From: Tigriopus japonicus
Lineage: Eukaryota > Arthropoda > Copepoda > Harpacticoida > Harpacticidae
Direction: 5' to 3'
Assembly: GCA_010645155.1 (NCBI GenBank)
Contig: CM021313.1
Location: 1,792,588 to 1,856,587, forward strand
Length of the DNA stretch: 64,000 nucleotides
Every line of letters begins with the position of its first letter. Within the stretch, counting starts at the first letter, position 1. Both the position numbers and the translations under genes were made by a program. Below, one piece after another: positions 22,916 to 35,900 of this stretch. The notes beneath the pieces are model-generated. The model worked only from the letters and a program-made list of their open reading frames with translations. It had not been told where the DNA came from and ran no database searches.

Positions 22916-23978
22916 CACGGTGTTCCGAATGGCTTTTTAGGTTTGAATCAAAAAACCCAAAGACATTATGGCACTTCTTGGACCCAAAATTTTATGGGGA
23001 ACAACTTTACTTTTATTGTATTATATAAGTTTAGGTCCAGGGAAAAAGCTATTTACCTAAAAACCTATTAATTAAAACCATTTTTAAATAAACTATTTAA
23101 CTCATATTTAGAGACTATTTAGTTACCTCATGAATTCAAATTGCATAAAAATTCAATAATCAACAGCTGAATTATTTGACTTTGAATGGTCCATTTTTGA
23201 CCCCAAAAAGCCGAAAAACGCTAGTTATATGAAAAAACAAATTCCCAAAGATTTCACTTAGCTTTTCAATATCGCAAAAATAAATGATTTTTTTTTGAGT
23301 TTATGTCAAAATAGCTCAGAATAATATAAAATATCACTTAAAATGCAATTAAACAAGATTTCTGGAAAGCATATTTCACAACTATTTAGAGTACGCTTTG
23401 ATGTGTGTTGTGCCAAAATTGCAACTTAATATGTCTAACAGATTCATATTCAAATTTACGATTTCTAGAAGGACCATGTTCAAAATGGACTAAAATCGAA
23501 ACTTGAAACATTAACCGAATTTTTCAAAACTTTTTAGTATTACCCAACTTTGAGTGACTTTGATACTGAAAAAGATTTTTTTATCAGAATATGTATTTTA
23601 GGTGCCTTTTGAGTGATATTTTTTTTTTATTATTTTGAGCTATTTTGACATAAGTTTCAAAACTCGAAAAATTTCATTTATTTTTGCGATATTGAAAAGC
23701 TATGTGAAATCTTTGGGAATTTGTTTTTCCATATAACTGCAGCGTTTTTCGGCTTTTTGGGGTCAAAAATGGACCATTCAAAGTCAAATAACTTAGCTGT
23801 TGATGAATGGTTTTTTATTCAATTTGAATTCATAAGATAAATAAACGGTCTCTAAATATGGGTTAAATAGTTTATTAAAAAATGTTATAATACATAGGTT
23901 TAAAAATAGGTTCCAAAAAGTGCCATGATATCTTTGGGTACTTTGATTCAAACCTAAAAAGCCATTCGGAACACCGTG
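22916..23978. mobile_element. Fold-back DNA element, 1063 bp, with long inverted arms
   Basis: The two arms, about 22916-23350 and 23590-23978, are inverted copies of each other. The outer 37 bp, starting CACGGTGTTCCGAATGGC, are identical, and the inner parts are similar with point changes and small indels. A central segment of about 240 bp is unpaired. GCCT flanks both ends (22912-22915 and 23979-23982), a candidate 4-bp target duplication. No transposase is present. The CAC... ends recall the CACTA/Chapaev and Transib groups, but the superfamily is not settled. Confidence 0.8.
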
Positions 23979-23982
23979 GCCT

Positions 23983-26900
23983 GGATTTGACCGTTTGATT
24001 GACCTTCACTCACAAGCTAGGGCCTTTAAATGTCATTTATAAATGATGATAATGATAAAAATGAGTGATATCTTATATTTGTGATGTACAGTATTTTGAG
24101 TTGGAATTTAAGCAAAGTGTTGCCATTTTGATCCGTATCTTTATGCTTTTTAATCAAAAAGTTAGAAACAACCAAACTCTGCGAAAGGCAAATGACAAAC
24201 GTCGAGAAAAAAAAACCAACAGCATTGACACCACTGAACTCTCTTCTTATCTGAGTATTGAATGATATAGTTTGGAGAAAAAATGGATATATTTTAGGTT
24301 CGTCTCCCATCCTATTGGAAAAAAACCCACAAATCTTATGGTTTCAATCAATTCGCAAGACAAGAGAGTGGACTAGCATATTTGAGCCCAACTGTTTGTA
24401 TATTAGGTATAATTTTGACCATTATACTTGACCAAGATGTCTGTGTACAAGCCAACGCTAATTGGTCAAGTGGTTTGGAGTGAGATAAATGCTGAACATG
24501 TGTTATTAATGTGCTAAAATGGGCCACAGTGGGGGATCCTTGCCAACGGGGCGCTTTTTTGTCTCGTCATATCAGTCTGATGTGAGTGTGAGAGTGAGAT
24601 TTGCAAAACGCTGTATTGCATTATTTTTCTGAATGCGATCAATCATTGCATTAAAACCTACCGTTGCTAACATTATCCAAAACCAATTCCTCCTTTAAGG
24701 ACTCGACATTCAGATATTTTGAAGACATTAATTATGCATGGTCTCCTGGTTAGCCGTCATCATCATCATAAAAAGTTGATGATAAGTATAAGTAGTCGAT
24801 TACAAAAAGAAATATCATTAGCAAGCATTGTTTAAAATTCCATTTCAATCACCGGTTAATTCAATGTGATATTGTTCAAGGCGCAAATCTGATCTCAAGT
24901 AAAGACACCATATCCAAGTGCAATTAAGCAAAGATAAACCGAACACGCCGCCACAAACAAACCACAACCATTAGTCTCCCGTCAAATAGATAAGCAAAGA
25001 GACACTTCCTCGCCAATTTGTCCTTCGCTTTCTCAATACAATCCGGCTCATAAGGATCCTCCACACAGCACGGTATAATTTTCAATTACTTATGATGAGA
25101 AATGCTTGTCTCACATCAAGTGTCTGGACAAAAACCAGCCAAAACGCCACTCAAGCCCTTACAGTAATGGATTGTAATAGCGTACTATGGCGTTGATTCA
25201 TTTCAATAGTCTTTCTCCATTCTCGCGTTCCCAGATCATGATGACGTTCGTTCACTGACCACCAGTCGAGTACTACATTGGTAGGAGCCACCGTGGCTGC
25301 TCCAATAAGTGCCCACCATCTGACGTTTCGGAAGCCCGTTGATACTGAGAGGCTCTAATAGACACACACTCACTCACAACAGCCCTCCTCCTCTTTAGCA
25401 TTGTTACATTTGAGTAGAGGTGTTGGAACCCTTAATGCTAAAGAGGTGTCTTGAGTTCCAATCATTGATTGGCAATAAAATCTCATTGACGAATTGGACA
25501 TAAACATAACCCATTCATTGGTGCCAACAAGAACTCGCATCCTGGGTGAGTTCAGATCGTTGACTCTTTCGACGACGAAAATGAAGACGACGCAAGCTAG
25601 CGATGCTTTGGAAGTGACAGATGGTGTTGGTTTGGAAGCTTCTGTGCTCGCAAGGAATTCATGGCTAGCGTCTTCTTCCCTCAATGCATGGAAAGGGTTG
25701 TTTTTACGACGAATTTCAGACGTGAATCTGTAAGTATGAGCACTTGCCTCTGGCCAGACAACTAACAACCATCGAAAAATATGTCAGTCAACTGACCATT
25801 TAAGGTCTCTTTCTCCAGTGTAAGAAAACGTTGAAAATTTGCAAACTCTGCCACTTGTCAGTGAACGAGCTCAAACGCCTTAGGGCGTTCAAATTAGTCG
25901 TAATTCTAATGATCAAGTCGACAAGAAACACCAGAAGTTTTGGTCGTTTGAGTGCATGCATTGAGCCACTACATACAGTTCGTATGTCCAAGTCTAAATA
26001 AGCCGCAAAAAAGGGATCTTCCATTTGGCCGCATGACTCTCTTGTCTTGCCTCTGATTGGACATGTTCTACGTTCAAGCACGGAGTCAATGAATCAGAGC
26101 AATTATCCTCGTCGCTGAGGACGATGATGAGGGTGAGGATGATGATAATGATGACGATGCCAGGAGTTGGTTGCTCGGTTGTTGCAGGTGAACTTCTCCA
26201 AATTGTCCAAATCAGAGCACACCTGCCATGCTTGCTTCCATCCAAAGTCCTTGTGTTTCTCTGTCTCTGCCCTGGAAAGGCACTTTCATGCACTGTCAAA
26301 TCAGGTTCGAGAATGTATGGACATACTGGTTGGTTTTAGCACCACGACCACCATCACCATGCAGGATGGCGTTTAAATCTCTGAGCCTGATTGAGAATGA
26401 ATCAGAAACGCTCTTTGTTCCGAGGAACGATGAAATAAAGTCAGAGCCTGTCAAACCATCCTCCTCCTCTTCACTCACTCAGGCATGGACCATTGATTCT
26501 GAAGCAGGATATTTGTAGTTTTCCTGTACCTTTTAGTGTACCGTATCTGGAGGTAACTTATTGTATTCCAACAATCCATATGAATGAATGGAATAATATC
26601 CATCCTGTCTATCCTCTTTTCGGATTGGAAAACGCCATGACGATGAATTATGATTAGCTACGAACATGTCAGTTTGAGATTATGATCTGTAGACAAAATA
26701 CGTACGACAATACTCCATTCATTGGTCATCCTGACCTTGTTCACACGTGTTTTAAAGAGCTTTGTGGATGGAGTTTTCGAAACTGTTCCGAGTCACAAGA
26801 GTTTGGATGGGTTGGTTGGTTGGTTAGTAAAAGGGAACCATTGGTCCATAAGCGTTGAAATGAACCCATGTGCATCATGGACTTGCTACTTGCTTGAACA

Positions 26901-29900
26901 TGTACATAAACGAAACACCTGTTCTGTTCTCTCCTTCTGCCACTCCTCCTTCGCCATGAACGATGGCTTCTTATACCCTCTCTCCCAGTATACTGTACTC
27001 CCACAGCACTCGGAAGAGCTCCCCGAGCTTGAAATGCCTCTTTCACTCTGATTCAAATCAATGAACGAATGAACAATTACCAGTGATCTTTTTGGCCTAG
27101 CCTACGCAAACCATCGTGGCAATGGATAGTAGATGTTTCCCGACGACGACAACAACAACGACGACAGAAGCGACGGTAAACGACATTTTGATACCAAGGT
27201 ATCGTTGTCATCCAGTGTCTGCTCTAAATGTCTGAGCACTCGAGCTTAGGACTACTTGCCATTGGTTTTGGGAGTGGCCTCTTCGTTACACTTGCTAATC
27301 ACTGAGCTTAGCACTATTTGTTGTGCCAATGTATATACTGTATACGCCTTATACTTAACGTGTTTCTATTATTGAGCACGTCATCCAATATCCATAAACA
27401 GAACCACTCAAGGATGACTGTCGAGAAAGCTAGTTTGCCATGCATGGTAATAGCATTCTTCTGATTAAGTTAGTAAAATCATTAACACCTAAAGACAGAC
27501 CAACTGGATGTGTTTATTGCTCAAGAGATGCATTTGGAGTGAGTCATATAAACGCAGTCAGTCATGCAGTCAGTAGTTGGACTGGCGACTCATTTTCATT
27601 CCTTGATCTCCATGTGTTATCATTGAGTTTCTCTCCCGAAACAGAAAAAGTTGGATAGTGGTCACTAATTAGAGAAGAAATGATTACAGTTTGATTTGAT
27701 GTACCATCACTAATATCAGCCCAAAGCTCGAAAAGTTGGTTCAAACTTAGATGTTAAACATCTGGAGGCAAAGAAAAAGCGACTTCTGGTATCTTCACAA
27801 TTTTTGGCCGGTTGTCTCGTTATGCTTTCCTCTAGGGCAAGTACATCCTAAATCAAATCAATAAGTCTACCTTCTGTGCCGCTAAAATTGCCTCTGGTTG
27901 TATTGGTCGGAGTGCCAGTTTGGAAGTACATCCATCTTCTTACCTGATGCCTCGAATTGCTTCCAAGAAGAGTGCAAATCCTTTTGGTCATTGATACTAA
28001 TACCAATAATTTGGCTAAAAAAAGGCCTACTAGATCATCATCATCATCAGTAACAGTTGGTGGAGAGTCTCAGATTTCGAGCAGAGTCAAGCTCATGCAT
28101 CAAATTCGTCAGAAAGAGAAAGGCTGCATCTAATTTGGGGGCTTCAAAGATGCCAAATATGTGATGGAATTAAGTCTTGCGTCTTAATGAGACTGCAGTT
28201 CTTGACTTTTTCTTGTTTTAATATTACTTCTTAGACATTCTAGTGCAAATCAAGAGGGCAATAAAAAGTCAATCAATCTTCTACCAGAGGCTTTCTGTTG
28301 TAAAACATTTTTTTTCAGACTTTAAATCATGTGCAATTGCATTCGGCTGACCACAAAGAAAACACACCCGTCTGTTGATTCGTCGGACATCAATTTGCTT
28401 ACCCTGTCGATCAATTTGGCACTAACAAATGTATGCTTAAATCTAGATTGTCCAAGGCAAAATCTTTCAAAAATCAATTTTTCTATTCCCTGACCTTTCT
28501 CAATTTTTTGTTGGACTAATTGGTTGTAAAAGGTAACAGGTACAGTTAAAGGTCCAATGTGATTGGATCACCATGTTGATATTCACTCTCAGCCACCTGA
28601 CATCTCTTGAACGATGATAGATTAGGGATTTAGGGATGGAAGCGACGTGTGGTGAGTAGGGATTCCATGCATTTAAGATACTGATGTTCGAAAGCGCCTT
28701 CCTTTGCTTTTGGCCGAAATAAGGCCCAAATTCCGGTTTCGGTTCTGGTAACTGCGTATTTTAGAGATTTAAGTTCAATTGAATTTGTCGCTCTTTCTCG
28801 TCAAAACTATATTTTTTGTTTTAAAAAGATGAGTTATGTAATAGTTTATGCTATTATTTGCTTTTTGAATTCTCATGAAGCAGGTATAACCTACCTCTCG
28901 TTTAATCTTTACTAAATAAGTGCTCTTTTTCAATAACTTAGCATCAGTTCCACGAGTAATTCAATTCTACTGGTTGGCACAAAAAATATTGCTTGACCGT
29001 AGAGAAATTCGCCAAAGTTATTTTTGTATTTGGATTGCTATCAATTTCTCAAATCTATTTTTGTCGTTTCAAGCATGTTGCTTCAATTGCCCAGCAAATT
29101 TTTGAAAGCCATCTTTCATCTATAACTGGGAGTAAATCTTGGTGCCCTGAAGCTTCTTTTTCAATGGAGAGTAGATTTGTATTTAGCCATTTCAAGGGAT
29201 CAAAGCAAACTTCTGCGTTCTAGAATTAGTTCAAACCATCGAATTTCCAAAAATCTAAGAAAAAAAACACATTGAGAGGAGACATCAGTGGAGAACACTT
29301 GAGATGATGGCGTAGAGAGTACGTAGTACATCCAGACAGACTGTCGTCCCACTGAATCGGGTTAGAAGACTGCTGTTCATCGGGAAAAATACGGAGCGTG
29401 GGTTTCGTTTGAAGAGGGATGAACATCAGGAAATGCTGTCATTAATTTAAAAATTGCGGATTACCGGTACATGTAAAGATGTTGTCGGTCTTGTATGGCC
29501 GACGTCAATACGAAAGAAGCCTTTCGGACACTCGATGGATCTCTGTCAGCTGGAAATGGTGACAAATGAAACACGCAAAAGAGTAACAGCAACACCAACC
29601 AACACTCGCTTATGATGACAATATGACGATCCAAAGCAAGCAGCTCTTTGTTCATGATTCGTTCCCAAGCGATGTTTTCTTGTATTAGTTGGGCGACAAT
29701 TGGTTAAGATGAGAATAATCGGTTTGGAGACCTTAACGAAGGCATTCTGGGAAACTGGAGACGATGAAGGAACGTTTCTTGGTTGCGCACAATATTTCCT
29801 ATCTAAATCGTACCCTATGTAATTTTGAATTCTTCAAGACAGTTGGTCTTAAAAGTAATGTCGATTCAATTAACCGCAAATGTAAGCGATAAAGTTTTCG

Positions 29901-32900
29901 ATTTGCTTTTTTGTGTTTAAATCCAACCGGTCAAAGCCGAAGATGGTTCCAACCTCATCCAATATGTCTATGATTGAGGTAGGTAGTTGGCAGACACTGG
30001 TTTTGGAGCCCTAAACATCTTGTTGAGTTTTTACCCTCTTGACCAGCTGACACCAGATCCGGCATTCTCAATTTGTAGAGGGGCTCTTTTTCACTCGTCT
30101 TTTTGCTGAATTCATAAACAAATGTGTCTTTTCTCGCACTCCTGACTCACTCAAATCCCATTGTTCTGCGGCTTCGTGTGGAATGGCTAAACGAATGAGC
30201 ACCACTTTTTTAAACGCACTCACGCCTGAACTAAGTAAGTTGCTTGCTTGGCTGGGGGCCTGTTTCAACCAACCTGAAACACACAACAGATGCTGCCCAA
30301 AAAATGAGCGACGAATGAGTGGGAAAAGGAAAGTCCAATATTATTATAAATGGGAGGGTCAGACTCAGCGGTCCAGAAGGAGACGAAGGAAGAAGTGCGC
30401 ATATGGATCTTGGAACCATTGGACAACGAACCAACGGGCGATTGCTGCGATTCGGGAACAGTTGTGACAAACTCACGCATGGCGATCTCTGAGCCTTCTC
30501 TTAAACGGCATCATCTTGCAAAGACTGGTTATTAACATGAAGCAGAAACATATGTCACTGCACTACAATGCACGCACACACGAGAACTCACACATTGGAC
30601 AAGTAGTTATAACATAGATATGCATTCCAGAGCATGAAAAAAAATCATTTTTATAATTATTTTCGCTTTGTTCGCAAAGATATAATTGTTGATCATGATT
30701 TTACAATAAAATTTCAGCTGTGCCTCGGCCAGCATATAAGTCTTGTTCAATAAGGAGTTTGAATGTTATGGATCTGGTTGGCAATATCATACCTGTGTGG
30801 AAATGACTATGCGATCAGATCTATAGGATCCCTCAACTAATTTTCGAAAAAGTAAACAAAAGATAAAACAGGATCCTTATTTATAAAACTCACATCGGCC
30901 GGCCTGACGGCGGGTCCGCCCACTTTTTCCCGTTCTTGCTCATTTTTTTGCCCTGGCGAAGTTCTTCATCTGGTAGTAGGGCTGCAACCGCAGAGGTGTT
31001 CGCCCCCAAAACGGCCACGCCCAAATGATGTGGTTTTTACAAGGTTTGAAATGTGTTAGGACACTCACAACATTTTGAATCAAGTATTCATTAATTGTGA
31101 TAAAATATAATTCACTAAAATGTGATGAAAACGGGATGAAAAAAATAGTGATTTTTCACCTTGTGGAAAATTGAAATGCTCTGGAACGCATAAATTACAA
31201 CTAGTACTTGAACACCCTGTGCATGGCAAGTAAAAACGAACGGCGCTTCTTCTTCGTCTTTATCATCATCATTATGGTCGTCATGTACCACAAGCAGCAT
31301 TTGACGCCTTGAGGAATTCAATTTCAAACTGTCGGTAAAGAAAATCTCAAATTTCAGCAAATGACTCAGATTGTTCGAATGCTGGCTTGGCAGACTCGAT
31401 GGAGTCATATGATACATGTTTGCATTCTGCTTCTTCTTTTTCTTCCTCACCACCATCAGTGAGTGCATATGTCTCTCTCTCTCTTTCACTCACACTAGGC
31501 ACCATCTTCTTGGTCTTATGTACTTACTAAAAGGAAGGAACATGCACAAAACACTAACGTTTATGGTGTAATGGTTAAAATTTTCCGCTCAAACTTGCCA
31601 TTTTTGAATGAATGCATTCTACAAAAGAAACCGTTTCTTTGTAGGGTTTGCCAACTTGTGCCAAGTTTGACCAATGTTGGTGCGAGCTTGCGGGAAATGG
31701 ACGAATGAATGGATGTTCTGATCATCACGAAGATGATCAGGTTTCATTTGAAGAATGATTTTTCCCATGACAGCGTTCTCAGATACCATAATCAACACCA
31801 TTCAACATTCTTTTGTGCGCCCAGCTCACCAAAATTGTCTTGAGCAAATTGATTAATGGCGACACCTTCTTCGTCTTTTTCTTCTTGTTCACCACTCGTC
31901 CATTCTTCTTCTTGCACCGTTTTGATCGTGGAACCACAGCGATTCCGTTCTTCACATTGCCTCGTGAGAATCGACCAAAGAAGAAAAAGGAAGAACAGCT
32001 TCCCAAAATTGACTTCCGATCAATCATGGTCTCTTGAGATCTCGTGGGAAATGACTAAACGCATTCAAGTGCCTGACACAAGTTCGTTCCATCATGAATC
32101 TGGCCACGTTTCCAAATGCACTGACGCAATCTGGATCCTTAAGACTTTGTCCCTCATTTTCCTCATCTGATTGAGTCTTAATGTATAATAATAGTAATGG
32201 AACGAGTGTCAGTTTTCTCATCAGACCACGTGATGCACTTTAGTGCATCAATAACTTTTAAAAAACTTACGTCGAAAGTTGAACAAAAAACCGCTAAATC
32301 ATCGCATTTTGAGGGACTTGTTGGGAACAAATCTGTCGCTTGCTCTGTCAACATATGACAAATCTGAAGATTGGTTGGAAATCGCTGGATACACATCATC
32401 CACTGGCCAAAAGAGAGAAAGAAAGAAAAAGAGAAGCCTTCTTATCATTGCATTTAACAACTTTTGTGCGACCAACGGATGGCGTTAGGAAATGTCTAAA
32501 TTACGAACAGATTCGGTGCTCCTCTTCATCATCATCTGGTGATTTATATCAATGACTGACACAAACATTTGGCTAGAAAATTCGAACGCTGATTTCATCC
32601 AACTGGGCGAGCGAGGGCTTGAACAACTCTCCAGAGATCCCAGAGTTGCTTCAGTTACCCGTCTTTTTCCAAAAAGTGTCTCATCACGTCCTGTAAAGAA
32701 AGAGTCCAGTCCCACTTCCGATCTTCAAAAACATCCTCTTTCAGGACTCTTCCAGACATGTTAACACAGTATTGGTATTCCTGAATTGTAGATGGAGGTT
32801 ACCAAATAGCAAGAGCAATCGAGTGTAACTCTCGAAATGGTTGTTGAAAAAATGACCTCTGCTCTGCCATGTGGAACTGTATGCCACCTGTGGCGAACCA

Positions 32901-35900
32901 AAACATCCAACCTCGAAGTGTCAAAACAATTTTCCCTCATTCTCAACAAGTTCAGACACAACCAACCATTCCAACGACTTGTTACTACTGTTCGTACATA
33001 AAGAATGAGTGAAAGAAGGAAGGAAGGAAGGAAGGGTGGGTGACTGACTGAGAAAGCTGCGAAACGAAACCAAGTTTGGATGAAAAAGTGAAAACGCCCC
33101 GATCCAGGTGCAAAAATGTATTCCTAATGGTGTGTGACAGCCATCCAACAATTTGTGGCTCTCTGCATGCAACTAGTGGACTGAGTCCTATAGTTGTTAT
33201 ATTGTTTTTAGTACTGGTTACTATGAATTGATGATAAACAAGAGCAGCAACCACGCGCAATGTGGGAATGCGCATGGGAGCCCAAGATCACTCAAGTGCA
33301 GTCATTGTCGTCATCATCAAGTTTTAATTGATGTTCTGGAACTAAATTTAGATTATGGTAATAAATCATGGAATTAGCAACCCCTTTTTTCGCCACTCCA
33401 AAAAGCCATCCATTATCCGTTTTTAATGTAATTTTAACAAGTCCAAGTTGCAAAACCAAAAGGCATTGGATTAGACGCGAGTGCTTACGCCATGGTAGTG
33501 TCTCTCTCCATCATCCTAATTTTCCCTTCAACCTCAACAGCTCCGGTTTCGGCCAATCCAGATTTAACAAAGGGTGACCAAACGCCCTAGTTGGTTGGAT
33601 AAATAGTCTAATTGATACAATAACAACCACTGCGGGTTTATCTCAACAATGACAATCCAGGTGCTTTTTTGATTCATCCATCCATCCAGCCTCCATTCTC
33701 GGTTTCTGTAAATGTGTCTCCTTCTTGGTTCTTGCTTAGCTAAGTTTGAGTGAAGCGTCTTTCTTCTCACTTGGTTGCTCCGGTGATCAGAGGAGTGTGA
33801 CCCCGGGGAGGGAGGGAGGGAGGAGGATTCCTCCTCCTCCTCTCTTCATTGGAATATCTCATCCATGGCATTCATTCACTCTTGCATTAGTATATATATA
33901 CGTACTACTTGTAGAGTTAGAGGTAAGATGTGGTATGTTAATTGCAAGCCGGGAGAGCAGGAGAACCAACACCTGCTACTGGATTTAGTCGTATACTTAA
34001 ACCAACGGCGTGTTGATTGTGAATGGACGAGAACGTCAAGATCTTCGACGACTTCCACGAGATGGAAACGCTTGAATTCTCGCTTGAGTCGAAGTGGAAT
34101 CAATTAAAATGCTAAAATACCCTATATTTTTGCCGTAGGATGGAGCCATTCAATTGTGACTCCCATTCAGCCATTAACGATCGAAATATGCCACGCTCAA
34201 TGAATTAATATTGTCTATCTGCACCGTACCAAACTAGAAAAAGAGGTTCAACGATTTCAGTTTCCATTCAGGCCACGAGTAATGATGTGAATCTGTGAAA
34301 ACGCTTTTAATCCTTTCGGCGAAAAAATGTTCCAACAACTGAATATGCTATTTCAAAAGGTATGTAATGCATTGGATTGTACTTTCATGGGAGTTGATAC
34401 AACGCTAAAACATATCGTCATCGAAGTGACGTGAATGAATTTCCACAAGCTTTAAATCCCTGTTTTCTTCATTCACAGCAAAGAGAGCAGTTGACTTAGT
34501 GAAGAAGTACCCTACTGACAGATGTTGGTCATGGGTGTTTGTGTTCAATGTGAGTCGATATGCTAGAAACAGTAATTGCTTAGCGGCCTTACTCACGTGG
34601 ATCCACTCTTTACATTTTTGCAGCTGCCTCCCACATACGTACAACAACCGGGTTATGTACAGTTAACGCCAAAAGTAGATCGTCACATCAACGTCACATT
34701 ATTCAACAAAACTCTCCAAATATCTCATTAAAGCATCCCACCTATCCTTTAACTCTGACCTGCCACTTTATTAGCAACTTTTCAAAGTTAACCATGATTA
34801 CCTTGAGAAACACACGCCGCAATTCAAGAGTAACGTCGAAAGCAGCTGTATGAATGAAAGAGCAAAATGGTGTTGATTCAAAGATTTTGCCATGTGCTAT
34901 CAGTCAAGAATGAAGAAGAGCCACGAGGGCCTTCTCACTTGGACTGGTCCAGTCAAAGCTACATACCACAGTACATGGTCTCCCTTAGTGTTTGTCATTT
35001 GGCTTGTAACTTGTAGGGGAATTTAGAAATCAAAGCCATGCAAGTGTATATATCCTTCGCTTGTCTCGATCAGACAATGACCTCATAGAAAGACAGATAT
35101 TCTGATCGATGGATGCATTCAATGAACATAACTAATTCACGCTGAAGTAGTCGGGCAACGACCATTTTCGTCATATCCGCACGGAGCACAACATTTGATG
35201 TATGAACTGAGGCCTATCAAAAATCATTGTCCATATGCAATTTGCTTGCTTCCAAGTATACACGTGAATGAGTTACTACACCACCTGGAGGGACACTAAT
35301 GAATGAACAATTCAATCATTTTTGAATTAGTGGACGCCACTGGCATGCTGTAGGCATTCATGTTGAATATGGAATGGAGTAATGATAGTTCAAAGATGCA
35401 TGCCAAAGGACACTAATCCAACGCAATTCCTAAGAGATTTCAGTGGAAATATGTACATAGTGTATAGCATTTCCAATGTGTCATCCGGTTCTTCCTCCTG
35501 AGCAAAATGGAAACCCCAAGGGAATAGAGACCAATTCTACTTTTCTTTACAAATTACCAGGCTTGTGGGCTGAGTACGTTACTTTCAGGACCATTTGATG
35601 GGAAACACAATGTTGGTCTGCTCGTCCAAAAGCAGCTGTCCATATCCCATCATTCGAACTGCATCTGTTCCATCACGTTATTTTGGGTATACATACGCAA
35701 CCTTGACTTAAACTTATATTAGCAATTTGTAGCATTCAATTTCCCAGGCTTGATCCGAGAGGATGAGAACGGAGAGAGAGGAGGGTCATGACACAGCTCT
35801 TGATGATGATGATAATGATGACGGCGGCAGTTGGGGTGCATGCATTGGCCAGATGCACCCTTGTCGATCCATCCATAGATTGAAGTGAGAAGGCCACTCA

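Noticed and set aside
22744..23028. 94-codon plus-strand ORF
   Set aside because: It runs into the terminal repeat of the fold-back element and has no recognisable features.
29226..29655. Two minus-strand ORFs, the first with a signal-peptide-like start
   Set aside because: The only way to join them would be a 29-bp intron, too short to be spliced; taken as chance.
32552..32764. 70-codon plus-strand ORF with coding-like composition
   Set aside because: No domain, no splice or polyA support; overlaps an equally long minus-strand ORF.
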